Assembly: GCA_002633005.1 (NCBI GenBank)
Contig: NMRA01000509.1
Location: 28,698-92,697 of the forward strand
Direction: 5' to 3'
DNA length: 64,000 nt
Source of the DNA: Phoronis australis
Taxonomy: Eukaryota; Phoronida; Phoronidae
In this document: piece by piece, positions 1 through 14,000 of the stretch
Position numbering within the stretch: the first letter of the stretch is position 1
How the letters are laid out: the number at the start of each line of letters is the position of its first letter
Notes under the pieces: generated by a model
The model's database searches: none
Told to the model about the DNA's origin: nothing
Seen by the model: only the letters and a program-made list of their open reading frames with translations
Translations under genes and position numbers: made by a program

Positions 1-1260
1 GTTATACTGGTTAGAATATTGGCGGTGATCAATTAGATTTGTTTCATTCAGCCCGCTTACATGTATGTGGATACCGGCTGCGGCGGCGGCGGCGGCGGGA
101 GCCACGCCGATGCAGCGTAGACGGGTGACATTCTGCTGCCGCGTAGCCTAACTGACAGGTTCAGCATAGAAAAACTTACTCTTTAACTAATGATTTGGTT
201 GACTGATAAGTTCAAAAACAAAGGTTTACCAATTTGCAATCTTCCTTTGTTTCCCATTGTAATAGGGCGAACAATGCATAACTGGTTTTCAGTGGTCATG
301 TTTTTGAAAATTTAAACGGCATTTTTTATTTTTTTAGTTGTGAAGTATGTCTACGTTTTCAATTTTTTATTTAGGTGCGAAAATCAGACGGGTCGGCACG
401 CTTATTTAAATTATGAGTTGTTTAGATGAGATATCGAAGTCTACTTAATTAGATTACATTTGCTTGAAGGAGACACAAAAACATGTATGACAGTTTGTGA
501 TATGCGTAGAAAGACAAAAATATCCATGGTTACTGAAAAGATTCAATGAGTCTGAACAGGTAGTCCCGCGCTACGTAATATACACCTGCGACTGGTCGCA
601 GTGTGTCACGAAAGCGACGTTGTGCGCGTTTAACCAAAAAATAAAACTACTGGACATGGAGTAGCAAAAGTACATATACACTGACCGGATATAATACTAA
701 CTGCGATTTCTGGGCTGCATTTTATAGTTTTATATTTTTGTGTATGTCTTAATAAACTGGTGTAACATTCACTTATTTAATCTATGACGAAGCTTTCGAC
801 CGACCAACCTCAAATCTTCTAAATTTGTGAACAGTTGCGGAGCCATGCTCGTCAAAATGCTACCTTAGGCAAGCTTTTGCAGCTTTTAGAAATGAACTTG
901 GATTAAAGTGTTGCGGGCGATCTCTTGTTTCTTTAAAGAGTAAGGAGCAGGTTTCTAAATCAGTCGAGCACAGACCAGAAACAATCGTGCTGTTTTCTTT
1001 TGCCCTGAGCGTGTCGTGAAGGCAACGTTTCGGTTCATCTGTTGGTCATCGTCACGTATAAACCAGTCTTGCAGTGCCAAACTTCGGTAATTCGTTTCTG
1101 ACAATGCACCCCAGCAAAGATCTTGGTGTAAATTTAAATTTACTGAGTTTTCATATGTGAAGCTAAAATCTACGTTACACAATATTGACTGGCGGTTGTA
1201 TCCATTGAGAACATGGGAGATAGTGAGTGCAGGGTCGATTTCAAGAATTATAGCACCTTG
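1..1260. other. Non-coding stretch, no gene recognised
   Basis: All frames are short. The only structured sequence is a small CGG trinucleotide run near the left edge. No splice-consistent exon or RNA gene was seen. Confidence 0.5.
81..99. repeat. (CGG)n microsatellite
   Basis: About six uninterrupted CGG units, GC-rich against an AT-rich background. It could be 5'UTR or promoter sequence of a gene to the left or simply a microsatellite; nothing else supports either reading. Confidence 0.7.
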
Positions 1261-1340
1261 CTAGAAATGCAGGATTTCGCGAAATTACGCGAGATGTTGC
1301 CGCGTATTTTCAATGAGAGCACTTGATATTGGCTCGATTT
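1261..1340 (+). repeat. Dispersed repeat, copy 1 (partner at 10941)
   Basis: This stretch resembles 10941-11022 in the same orientation. Both start CTAGAAA, share an imperfect TTCGCGA-like core and then TATTTTCAATG, and continue with similar sequence for about 80 bases. No terminal repeats were found, so the class of element is unknown. Confidence 0.5.
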
Positions 1341-1375
1341 TCTTGCCGCGAAATAGCTATTGAATTCCAGAGGAC

Positions 1376-2685
1376 TGGGACGTTGGAAGGGTAGATAACT
1401 GATGGAGTAGTCTGGCACTCTCCGTTGTCGCCAACTCCTCCCCTACTTGTCTACACTTCAACCCCTGTCTTCAGCCCACGTCCTCCGTCGCCAGTTTCAG
1501 CCTCCTCCACATTGCCTGGTTCACCGGTATGTTTCAAATTCTTTTGTTTGTGTCGTTCACGTCATACTCAAGGCCATCGGCCAGCGCATACACACTGCAA
1601 CTACAAGAAGAAAGTCGAATTTATGCATTCCCGAAGACTAAATTTATGTCTTCTTGCCAAAAGTAATTGGCTACTAAATGTTTGTAGGGCACAGTTACAA
1701 GTTTTTGAAGGTCACTACACGTAATTACCAGCAGGATCAGTGGAATTTGAGGCGACGCCGTGGTTTGAAAATGTGTGATTGATTGGGGGTGAAATGGCGA
1801 CTGTAGAGAATATTTTGACGACGTTTAATTTGTCTCTGCCTTCCAATGCTTTTTACCTTTAACCCTTTGGGCTTGATATCAAAATATATCCTATTAATCA
1901 GACGGAAAGCAGACTTTTGAATGAGCAACACACTTAATGTTACATTTTACTGGGCATTACGTTCGTGTACGTTATAAGATACGGTGACCATGAATGGTTT
2001 CAAATGTATGCAGTTCGATGGGTCTACTATATTTACTTACTTTATTTATTTTTAAATATTTATTGTAATATTTAAAATGAGGGTGGCCTCTTTAGTGATA
2101 GCACGACCCTCAAAACGCGCATTCCGTCCAAAAACAACTTTTGGTTTAAACCATTTACCGCTAATTGATCTCTATTTATTCCTTGCTCTGACGAGAATTA
2201 AATTTCTGGGTTTACAAAACTTGACTGCGCGTAATTTGGCGAGACTATAATCGGCACATAAAATTGCACGCCGTGACAAGCCAACTTAAAGACCCTGTTC
2301 TCAAGCAATAACGAGCGGTCAGTTTTTTTCCGAAGCACATGAATCGTCTTTCTGAACTGACTAAATAACAACCGGATTCATGACGGTAAGTTGTCTAAAT
2401 CAAAAATTATTTTTGATGACGGAAAGCGGGATTACAGCAGCTTAACCTTGGTTAAGAATGAGGGCGATTCACCTCCGTCTTGATATTTTTTTACGTGTTT
2501 GAATATGCTACTGAATGACTAAAACTTCCGGTAGACGTCTTTTACGAATTAAAGGAAGTTGTCGTTTTTACGGCCGGAAAACATATTTGGTTGTTGGATA
2601 GGGAGAGACTTTTTGTGGTTATCAGCTTTGGCTAGAGCTGTAAAACAATAAATCCGTTGTGTTTTGTTATATTTCAAATCGCCAG
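1376..2685. other. Non-coding stretch, no gene recognised
   Basis: A Ser/Pro-rich open stretch up to a GTATGT donor-like site near 1527 is the only coding-like signal and has no supporting start or acceptor. The rest is AT-rich with no recognisable feature. Confidence 0.4.
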
Positions 2686-2804
2686 TTCTCGCTTTTGTCT
2701 GTCGGACATTCGCTGAATCCAAGGACAGTGACTGTACCATTAAGGGTGATCAAAGGTTGCGAGATAAGCTAGCAGAGCTTTTGAAGCGAGCGCGTACTTT
2801 GAAG
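2686..2804 (+). CDS. Possible isolated internal exon, product unknown
   Basis: Tentative. The stretch lies between a weak acceptor (ATCGCCAG) and a donor (AAG followed by GTTTGT). It encodes a charged, helix-like run ending DQRLRDKLAELLKRARTLK, which looks more like real protein than the surrounding frames. The acceptor leaves two bases (phase 1) and the donor falls at phase 0. No family was recognised and no partner exon was found, so it may be a chance open frame. Confidence 0.2.
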
Positions 2805-5800
2805 GTTTGTATCCCCGCTACAACTAATCTCAGTAAACCACTTATCTTCCCAGCGTGACCGTCAATCAGGCATGACGTTTTTTAACTCTCGTTTCCAAGA
2901 CCAATGGTTATGTAGACCTCACAATATTACACTGTAGTTATAGCCAATACCGATGTCCCGCTCTTTAGAACCAGTTTTCTCCACTGGATAACGGGCAACA
3001 CACTGATTCTTTAAATTTAATCCCTCTGTTTTTTCAGTGATTTTTGCCGCTGAAAGTTTTGGCAAAGAGCCTATTTGGCTTCATGGAGTCTCAAATATAT
3101 TCGTATACAATTCGTAAAATTCTGCAGCAAGACAAAAAAGCGTGATTGTCGAAAAAATGATTCGCCTGTAGTTCCGATCTACACCTGATTGCGGCACTGG
3201 AGTGGTGATGCTTCAATGGCGCATAGTGGGCCTCCATCCCGAAATGATTCACTCTTTCCGACTAATGAAAGTCAAACTCACTGTCTTCTAATTTTTTGAA
3301 AGCAAGTGCTATTGTGACTTTTAAACTACCGTGGTGTTAATGAAAGCATACATGTAGGCCCTATGTCGAAGGCTTGGTTATTTTCTGGCCGAAGACCAGT
3401 GAAAAATGCTTCTGCGTTTAGAAATATGTTTTGTGCGATGTCATAATTTGCTAAAAAGAAATTATGAGTGATCACGTTTGCGCACTTTTTCATCGATATA
3501 ATGTTATGTGTAGTTGCAAATGTATTGATTCGCTGCTCGTGGGTTGGTGAGTGCCACGGTTCAACTGTGAATGCCTGTAGTAAACAAACAGGACACTGAG
3601 TTCGCTCCACTCTGGCATGCTGTATGACAGCAGTTCGAGCAAAGCCACTGAACCGTTACCCTAAATCGGTTTGACAGTTCGTCCCAGCGAGGTTATCAAT
3701 GAAGGTCACCGACATCATAAAACAGTGGGTGTACTGTGTATTTACTATTCAGGTTGTTACCGCACCGTACGATATTTCGTTTCTCGTTCAGTCGCGTTCC
3801 AGTACAGACAAACTGTGGCCCGCCAATATTGTAATTGATCTTCCTTCCGGGTATGACGAGTGATCGATTTATCTGCTTCCTTCCAGGTGACGATGGGTTG
3901 GTGAGAAATAATTAAGAAGCCCGATCAATAACCAGATATCAACAAACTCAGGGCCAAGTATCGTGTTTCCTCGTAACATGGTAAAAATACGTCTGTTGGT
4001 ATAAAAATAAAGTTGTCGACAGCGGATGTGAAGGTGGGAGTACAGACCGTCAACTCTGATTTGTTTGTGATAGTGTTTGCCTTGTCTTGGAGTACTGTTC
4101 TTAGTCAGACGTAGCAGAAAAGCTCGTTCTGTACTAAAAGCGCCTCGACATGGGAGAGATTCTGAGTTGCCACGACACGCGAGCACACACGCTTGACAAA
4201 TATGCAGGTAGGTGACAGTACGTGCGACTCTTTTTTAAGCTTCGGCGTCTCGTGTCACCACATCGAATGACGGTCGGTGTTTCAGTCGCCTCCTTACTTG
4301 GCACGGCGACATTCGTCCACACCATCAAATATCATACAACACTGATTGATGACCTTATTTTACATCATTACCGGTCTGATTAGGGTTGCCGTTTTTATAT
4401 TACATCCGCCAGTGACGGTTTAGTGTCCTAACTTCTATGTCCTAACCCAGTCTCGCTTTGAGATACGTGTACATTGTGTGGCGTCACAGGGCTAGCTTGT
4501 TAGGGGTCCAGGCCTTGATTTCCAACAGATAAGAATTTTGTTAGGATGGGTTAAAGCTAACAGATTGTCGTGTGATTTGCAAAGTATCACCAGGCTTGCG
4601 AGTTTAACGGTGCAAAGTTCCTAAATCCGGCACTGAAAGAAGAGTAGAGTAATGGCGTTTACACCGTGATATCATGTAGTTACTGGAGAATTCTCAGGTA
4701 CAGTACCGCGATGTTGTTTTCGTTTTCTCTCGAGATCACCATTACTCTAATGACACAAGGGTTGGCAGCGCGCCACTTTTATAGCCGTGTCAACGCACTC
4801 CGATTACAGGATTAGGCGAGTGCGACTTCGTATACGTTAATCGGGATCTACAGGTAATCTTCCAAAGTCGTTTGAGACCTCTGAGACGAGCGAAATTCGC
4901 ACCGATGTCGGACGTGGCTTAACTTAAACTGACAAATCGCATGCGACTTTTAAGCTCAAAAAATCGAACCGGAATATTGTTTTGCGTGATAACCGGGCAT
5001 AGCAAATTAAGTTGTCTACGAATAATTATGTGTCTAAATAGCGCCAAAAGAAGACACCGTGTCATTTCTAAACACATTTAGCATTGTATGTTTCTTGCGC
5101 CTCAATTTTATGACTGTGTATGGCTAAGGGTTAGGGTCGTTGTTATGAATTGCCGACCTGTGAACGACCGAATGAATGATTCACACGTAATTATCATGTC
5201 ATGATTCGGGTATGTTTAAAAAGAGATGTCTACAGATACTAACTTCCCTCCGCAGCGCATGTCAGACGAATGAGTGGACGGTCATGTCTGGCTTGTTTGC
5301 TAAACACCCTCGACAGATCGGGATCGCATTAAAATAAAGGCCTTGCCACTGGGTGATTGTTGTGACAGCGTCATTTTCGCGAGAATGAATCCAAGGAATG
5401 TCATACACCGGACAGCGCAGAATTAGAATCCTATTCAATTTTTTAACATCTCTTCATCTATAACACCATGTCATCGATCATGCGATGAAATGCACTCTTT
5501 TCCTGGTAAGTGACTGACTGACATTTCTTATAATAAGGGGAAGTTATCTGTAGTCTAAATAATTGTTTTTTTCTCGGATTGATGGGTTGTTTTGGTGCAG
5601 CCGCCTGCTTGTGAAACCGCGGCTAATTCATACATGTATGTTAGACTGTCACGATGGCAGGGTAGAGAAAACGACGTAGGTCATGAACGTGTTAAGACAT
5701 TACCTTGGTCTGTTTGGGGGCGTACATGTATATGGGGGCGTATATTTATCTGAGCCTCCGGTGCACTGTTGCATGGAATAGTCTTAAATAGGAACTCAGC

Positions 5801-6886
5801 TACGTTCCCTAAATCTTCAGCGTATTTTTGGCTTTGTTTAGACAAAATGATATGTTTTTCTGTCACTTCAATCTGTATTATGAACTCCTCTTTGAATAAT
5901 GTCATTTTCTAATACCATACATGTATATTATAAGAACTTATTTCAATGAAAGGGAACAGGGACTAAGTCATTAAATTAGGGCGTTGCACGTAAAGTTCTC
6001 TAATTATTTTCAATAAGAATGAGAATTCAACATACAGTTCACTCTCAGTCTGTATCCAGGCCAAAACTTGACTTAGTAATGGAAAAAGGTAAGAACAATC
6101 GGTGCTTTCAGAAGTCCTCAAATGCGGTGAGAAGTTAAGGAGCCTACCGGTTGAAACGCTATCCTGTTTGGGACTATTTTATGCAAGGGAACAGCCGTCC
6201 TATAATCTGCCCCCACAGCACTATTCTGTTGGCACTGTCAACTAGGAGAGTCATTAACTATAACAGCCGTATCGACTGATTTACATGCATGAATGTTTTT
6301 AAGAGTATGTCTGTGTTGGTGTATCTGCACGCACAATGTCCAGTTGGTATATGAATGTACATGTATGGATGGACGGGTGGATACCAGTAACCATGGTCTT
6401 CAATTTCTACATGCTCATTACTACAATCATGAGCTTTAGTAGCTGACTGTGGAGCAGTTATATATACCACACAGAATAAGCAAAAGAATTGTCGATCCAT
6501 ACCGTGTTCATGGTTCCTCATTAATCAATTTGAAAGGCGTCTAGTAAAAATGCTTCTTGTTTACCTGACGTCCTGACGTACCACTTGCTGTCTACTTGTG
6601 GGCATAGACACCCAGTCTACCTGAACAACACGTCTCACGAACTCATAACCTCGCACTCGCGAACACTTCTCACAGACCTGTATCATAAATTCACGGACTC
6701 GTGAACGCGGACGCGCACTCACAAAAACTGCTTACCCACCCAAAACCCTCGGCTCGCGGACTGCAAACACTGCTTCAGCGCCTTCTAATACTGCTAATGG
6801 AGTATTGGTGGCGTACATGAACTTGATTCTCAGTCTTGTGATTCAGTGAGGCCTGTCTCTGTGTCTGTTTCATGTAAAGCATGCAC
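2805..6886. other. Non-coding stretch, no gene recognised
   Basis: About 4 kb with only short, stop-riddled frames on both strands. I see no splice-consistent exons, tandem arrays or RNA genes. Confidence 0.5.
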
Positions 6887-7020
6887 CAGTGGCGGATTTA
6901 CAGGGAGGCCAAGGGCGCCATACCCCCCTCCCCTGAAATTCTCGTAGATTACATTTGGCGGTTAGAGTGTGCGAATGNCCGCCCCCCCCCCCCCAACACA
7001 AATTCCTGGATCCGCTCCTG
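6887..7020 (+). mobile_element. GGCGGAT-ended MITE, copy A
   Basis: A 134-bp element that begins CAGTGGCGGATT and ends ATCCGCTCCTG, giving short inverted termini. Its interior holds a C run next to a single N at 6978. The same left end recurs at 29624, about 37909 and 63976. It is non-coding, so it is presumably a non-autonomous DNA element; the mobilising transposase is not identified. Confidence 0.65.
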
Positions 7021-7044
7021 TGCACGCACCCAGGGGACAGGGGG

Positions 7045-7180
7045 GGAGACAAGAGTCCACTAAATAGGCTGGAATTCGACGAATGCTCTGAACGTACCCA
7101 GCGTTTTTTGTTTTAGTAAAAGGTTTCGCATTTTCAAAAATTCGAGCTCCTTATTTTTTAGGCTGGGTGCCCGCATGGAA
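7045..7180 (+). repeat. Dispersed repeat, copy 1 (partner near 48660)
   Basis: It shares GTCCACTAAA near the left and AATTCGAGC ... AGGCTGGGTGC followed by CGCATGG on the right with 48660-48830, same orientation, with diverged sequence between. It lies directly after the MITE at 6887. Element class is unknown. Confidence 0.5.
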
Positions 7181-10100
7181 AATGACGTACTAGACTTATG
7201 AGAGAACGGTCTTGCGCTCCTACTTCACAATTTCCAAATAAAGTTATCGTCATCTCATTATTAACATGTCACTAGCTGAAAATAAGTTGTATAAATTGTC
7301 TCAATAAGTTATAGTTGTGGCTATATTCTCAAATATTCTTTTTCTTAACTGAGTTTTGATTATTTTTTAGAAATAATTGTATGGATCATGAGATGAATTT
7401 TTCTGTCTTAAGTCACTTTCACGAAACAGGCAGCTGTTTTGGATGCCTGAAGTTGTGCTTTGCAAGTCCGTCTGCCAAGTGTACATGTCTGCGAGCAGTC
7501 TGGTAGGTGAACCGTGTAGTTCGGGTAGCCTGACACTGAATACAACCTGTCAACGTGAAACATGTCTAGGGCCTAGGGGTCGCCGATATGTGATGCTTGT
7601 TAGAGACGAACGGTGACTTTTAAAGGTTAATGTTGTTGCAAAATATTAAATACACCTTTTAAAACGTGGACGTCTGGAAGAAAAAACCCATGGCATATGC
7701 TCAGTCAGGAATGCCCTCTACTGAAATTGGCATTGCGACTGATACCGAAATGCGCTTTTAAAATCGTGAAGTAATTTAGCGATAGTCCATGTGCTGACCT
7801 AGGGTATGATTCTGAATCCTAATGCCGACTCTGAAATGCACTAGTCATGGCAGTTATGATGTAAAGTATGCAGTCTCGAATCCAACCGAGTTTCTTCAGT
7901 AGCTGAACAATGCCCTAACGGAAAGACCCATGACGTAGTGAATTACTGATGACATTCGTGTTTTGTTCAGAAAAATATTGAGCCGACGATGCTACGAGCT
8001 GATACGCCTCTATTGTATAAAACTATGTATTCACACAGCTAAATCAGTAGTTAGTTAATACTAGTATCGCAGCAGGTCTACAACACCACTGCTTTCAGTA
8101 CACGGGTCATTACATCATGTGTGTTCAGTCATAGGTTGGCTCATTGGTTGGCCATAGCTTCTGGCATCGTCAGCTTACGCAATGAGCCGAGTGCTTACGT
8201 AAGTTGTGCAATCTTTGGGTTGTGTTTACTCCATGCCAGATCTCCGATTCTGCGTCCCAATTTGTACATTGCCTTCGTCTCTATCTAGGCGTCCAACATC
8301 CTCAGCTGTTATCTACTACACCCTTGGCAGGATCTTTATGCAATGTTTGGTAGATATGTGCCTATGAGGCTGGCGAGTTTCAATCTACTCTGACCAGACT
8401 ACCGGTGTGTCCCGTAGTGGCAATTTTGATTGTTTACATTTGCCTCTGCGTTCGGTGTTCCTTGATGTATTGCCATGAAATTTGACAGGCATGTTGTTTT
8501 TTTTTTCCTATTTTCGGACGGATTGCAAATATTTGGTCCAACCTGGTTGCCGTAATTATTATTATTAGTTTCGAATCTTGTGTTTTGGCTTCCGTCTTTC
8601 TATTCGCTAAACAGCTAAACAATTCGAAAATCGGCAGATATGTCCTTACTCACAAGAGCAAGAGCGACACCGATAATTTTCGAATAGGTCTTCTCCTCAA
8701 TATCCTGTGTAAGGCTAGCATTTCTTCGAATTGTTGGTGGTGTGTTCTGAAACCACATTTTGTTAACTAAATTGTACGTTCTAATTTGGTCACTGCGGTC
8801 ACATTTTGAGCTACTGAGGTTAAATTGGACTGAGTATAACAAACATTGTCGCTCTGCTATGAGTTACTAAGTGTACTGTAATCAACACTATATGCTTGCA
8901 TTCTAACCGCTCCGCCTATCAACTAAGTATTTTACGCTGGCAATACCTATTCCATTGCATCCTTCACAACGCTCGTTAGCAACCTGATACGAGAATGCCA
9001 TCTGAGAAGCTTAACCACGTAATTTATCCATTTCTCAGCTATTATAAGTTAATGACAACTTCTGTATAGCCAATCAACAGGTAGTCTATGCAGGTCATCA
9101 AATCTTTTCAATGTAGCTGAAACTTAAAACCTCTAGACAGAATTAAAGTAAACACGCATTGTTGTCTGTGGCTCGTGCACGTTATTCGTTGTAACTTTAT
9201 AATTTTCTGCTGAACAGACTGTAAAACAAGTTAAGACTAAGCCATTATTTTTGACGATTAACTCCTGGAGTATGCGGCAAACTCATCCGAGTGATCGTCG
9301 GAGAGAAAAGAGAGACCAGCCTCAGCGTCACCCCGATATGACCACAGTGTAACATTCTGCTGGCGGAAACAAAACTCCTCTCCTGGCTGAGTGTTTAGTA
9401 TTCCACTGGTAAAATCACCGTAACTTCTGACAGACAACGAAAAGAATTGACCTGAAATAAAATAAAAGAAATTACAACTGATTTTCTTGCGCAATAGCTG
9501 TGGTCAAAGCCAATAATTTCAAGTCTACCCAATCGATAACAATGCCAAAATGTATTTTCGGCCATAAGAACGATCATCTGTTACTTGAACATATCTAATA
9601 AATGTTTTCCTGGATTCTATTGATGCCCAATGAATTCAAATTGGTGTTTGTTTTCAACACGTTACGTGGATATGGCAGCGTTTTATAGACTGTGTCGTGC
9701 GAAAATACACCTGTCTATAGAATTACTCGTTTTCGAGAAATCGGTTTAAAACTTTTCTTGATACAGACGTGTTAATAAGAATCAGAGGTTGGCCGTATGT
9801 ACGTTTGGCGCACTTGTTGTGTATGAAATAGTAGTGAGCTTTGATGAAGGTCTATTGGGCTATGAACCTGCCAAGTTTGCTGTTACAATAGCCTCCGTTT
9901 TCCATTGCGGCAAACCAAATTCTCTAAATCTAGGTGAGGTATTTCCAGCTTCCAAAACCACTCTTCCACGTGATGCGGCGAAGAATGTCATCTGTGCTCA
10001 TTTCACGAACCCAATGTGTGGGCAACCGGAAAATGGTCAGCTATTAACAAAACCCAAACCCTAGATAATATCGCTTTCGCGGACCTTCTTTCCGCCCTCG

Positions 10101-10940
10101 GTCGTCACTTATTGCGTTTCTCATCTTCAAACGACACTTTACTCGCAGGAGACCATAACTAAAAAAGTGTCCAGGCACCGTAGTTTTCGGCACGTTCCTT
10201 CCAGCTCCATCTGTTGGAGATAACCCTGGGACCGCGAAAAAGGGAAATGGTAATTGAGACCAATGCGTTTGCATCGAAGACCTGGCGACAATTAAACTCA
10301 TGATCAAAATGACTCAATTAAATTGGATCTCTGCTGACAACGGATTCAAATTTCCGTCACTGTTCCAGTAACTAACATCTGGCTTTTATAAAACCTGTTG
10401 TTGGAATTTCCCGTAATTAGAATCTGGGTGGACTATGTGTTTAAACATTGGCACGCGACGAGGGATGATTAGAAAAATAAAAACCAGGAGCCAGCACTTC
10501 TGTTGTTTCTATTTTAACCAAAAAGACAGCGCATGTACAACTACTACCCCCTTCCGAAAGTGCTATATAATACTGTGGCATTGTCATAAATCAATGCGAA
10601 AAGGTCGTTTCGGTGTTCCTTGATAATCCATTGGCGACAGACGATGTGCGAAGCGACGAGGAGGCAAGGCACAGCTCGAACTGCTTCACGTGAGCTTGTG
10701 GTGTAGTTATGAACTGTTCAATGAAGATGTCTCTCAGCAGAATGCGCGCTGGCGTGTACATGCAGTCACGTGAATAAAAAATAGTCACCCTTTTCGAAGT
10801 AGCCTCCGAGCTGGAGATCTGCATGAACGTAGACCACTTTTGAGTGCCGAAAAAATGCATGGAAACTCGCACGTTAAACGTTTAAGACTTTTAAAAGGTT
10901 GACCAAACCTTGGTTTAAGTTCATTAACGCTAGGGCTTCT
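7181..10940. other. Non-coding stretch, no gene recognised
   Basis: No exon with credible splice sites was found. On the minus strand an open run of about 60 codons ending at 9258 follows a TTTATTTCAG acceptor-like site near 9453 and could be a terminal exon, but it matches no family I know. Confidence 0.4.
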
Positions 10941-11022
10941 CTAGAAAAGCAAGACTTCGCGAGATTACACGAAATATTGGCGTGTATTTTCAATGTTATC
11001 ACGGGGTTTTGACTTCAAATTT
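10941..11022 (+). repeat. Dispersed repeat, copy 2 (partner at 1261)
   Basis: Diverged second copy of the repeat at 1261-1340, same orientation, about 9.7 kb away. No ORF or terminal repeats were identified. Confidence 0.5.
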
Positions 11023-14000
11023 TCTAGCCGCCAGACAGTTATTGACCTCCACTCAGTTTTGGGGATTTCAATCGGTCTTTTTCTGTCCCCCTTCTAACGC
11101 AGTATTGGCGTCTCACTTGAGTGGTGAAGGGGGCAATTCCGCACATACATGTAGTCACTGTGTCACAGAATGGATATTGTGGTTCTCGGGTGTGTGGTAC
11201 TTAAGCGAAAAAATCCTTTTCAAAGAACATCATTAAGTAGCATATAAAACTCACGATTCTGCGCTAAAAAGTATATGTGGGCTATTTAATAAAAGGTCAG
11301 TCTGAGAAAATATTGCGTCCTCTTTTGGCGGAACCATTCTCTTCCGCATGGTGGTCTGTATGTGAAACTGAGTTGGTGATTGTTAACATTTATACATTCT
11401 TTCTCTGAAAATCACGGTTTAGTTCTGTCTTTCTGAAAAATTCCTCTCCATAGCTTTATCGCTCCGAATATCTAGGGTATTTTCGTTGTCTCAACTATCT
11501 CTCGAAGGAAAAAATGATCCACGTATGTGGGAACTTCGGACACACTGTTAGTTATGTGACTTTTAAAGTGGTGAATGATTTGCATTATGTGACTGATGGT
11601 CGCACATGCGCAGATAACTTTTAAGTTCGAGAGGAAACTTGATGTGAGTACAGTAGTAAATCAGTGGTTTGTTCTACCAAAATGATAGAGATAAGCTTCC
11701 GTGGCGAAAAGCATGCTCGTTGCTACGCTTGCACGACTCAGGGGTAGGCAGACATTCGTGACGAATTGCTCTCAGTCTCGGGGAAATCCCCAATCTTATA
11801 TCATTTGCATGATAACGACCCAGTGTGATTATGAAACCGACTTTGCCTTAGACAATAGATGGCGCACGCCATTGCTTTAAGGTTTTTGATACTTGGTCAT
11901 GCTATGGAACTAGTTTGGATGTCCTACGCTGATGTGTTGACAAAAATGTATTCATTTTAGTCGAAAGACATCATTACAACATTTTCTCAAGTAAAACAAC
12001 GCAAGATATTGTTTTACTGACACATTTTAAAATTGACGAAAAGTAAAATGCATCATCGAAAATTAAAACCTTAAGCGAATTCAGTTTTCTACGAAAGTTT
12101 TGAAATAATTGACATCATAGTCAAAGACGCTGAATAGGTTTGCGTTTCATTATAACCATAGTACAGTGAGAACAGTGTGTAACCTATCTGGATCCCGGAA
12201 CTCATTTGGAATATTAATTCGATTTTTATTTGCAAAAATTAACTGAGGTCGACTTCCTAACATCCCGTGTGTTAATTATGTTTAGCGTTTAAACAATCAA
12301 TGTCAGACGTGTTGAGTACGTGATGATGAAAGTATATGTAATTTGCGTCCATGGCGAGATTATATTTTACGTGTTTTTTAAATATCGTCCATAAACTGCT
12401 CTAATTGAACTTCCGTTATTCATGTCTTTTCCAAATTAACATTTGCCGGTCTGCGTTTGTATGCTAGATATTCTTGTGGAGGGTCGTGTATCCACCTGTA
12501 TCCAAACCCGACACTCACTCATTTCTGTGCTCATTTTTTTGTCCCTGCTTTCCCTCTCCATTGACATAAATAATTGATATACCACGTGGCATGGCCGCCC
12601 AGATACACGCGCACCAAGCCGTGGCCTCGATAATGTTCCCTGGTTTCATGTTATGGTAGCATCCTTTTAGGTGTCTTCTAGAGTTAGCGAAGTTCCCGTT
12701 GTTATTTTCCGACGTCATTCCTCGGCTGAGTACACCTTTGTAAACTCATACCGTGACATATTTACTTAAGATCTCGTGTCGCAAAAATACTGCACAAAGG
12801 CGCTTTTATAAACGGGTATCTAAATAGCTTGTAATAATTTCTAATCTTACAGGTGGCATATGCGAATTTGATCTGTTCAGATTCCCGGGCTGTGATTGGT
12901 CGCTTTTAGGCCAATGTGATTTGTACTACTTTATTCTACTCGTGACTTCGCCATTCATTGCGTTTAATCAATTTTAATGTAAAACTGAGACCACCAGATT
13001 CGTACTATCGACATGTTAGCACATTGATCCCTGCAAACGATGTTACCACAACGCGATCTACATGTAGTTATTCTAGAAACAGGTTACGGCACAATATTAT
13101 GGCCCTCAAAGGTACAAGGCTACACGAAAATGTATTTACAATTCTATACTGGATTAAAGTGCATCTTATTTTCGAACTGACTTTCAAAAACTTTGACGAT
13201 AGTCGCAGCTTTATGGAAATTGGGAAATCAGTGCTCTGGGTCGCGGAACTCGCTTAATGGATACGAAAAATATTAGATCATGTATCTAGAAATTTAAACA
13301 TTTTTGCAGCTTTACAGCGCCACCCATGGCCGAACAAGGGGTTGAATGTTATCAAATGAATTCTTCACTTGTCTTCCGGTATCTCATTGCGATCTAATTA
13401 GTAGTTTCAGACGTTTCCTTTCTCTGCTCAACAATGGTGGGGTTTAATTAACACAAGTAACTCGAATATATCAACGGATATTCATGAATGTTAATTATGA
13501 AGGCAAATAATGCGAACGCATACTGTATGTCGTCTGTTATGTTGGTTGACGGAAGATTGGTTATATTTGTTCAGATATCCGCGACGTTGTTGACGTCCAT
13601 GTGAGGGATTAATCTCGGCTCTTGACTATAAAGTCCAAGCTCATTTACACTGACATTTTTTCTGTTTCCTGAAATTTAAAATGCAGAATCTGTTTCCATC
13701 AATTTAAGGATGGCAGTAAAATTGGTGAATTTTATGGACACTTCACTTCGTCTGCGGTTTTTGAAAGAACAATATGAAAATCGCTTTATCCGGCGTCGAA
13801 AAACATTTTGAACATTTTGAGGATCATCATTGAACGGGATAGACTTGTTAAAGCTAATGGGCTTTGAGCAGAGATACGAAATAATGATCGTTTTTTTTTC
13901 GTCATTTTATTACAAGTGGTCAACTTGACCACCTAACTACACTTAAATACTTTGCCATTAATCGAGTGCGGTTATTACCTCCATCTAAGCGTTTCGCTGA

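Noticed and set aside
1395-1526. Ser/Pro-rich open stretch ending at a GTATGT donor-like site
   Set aside because: No start codon in frame, an upstream TAG at 1392 and no clear acceptor; composition alone is not enough.
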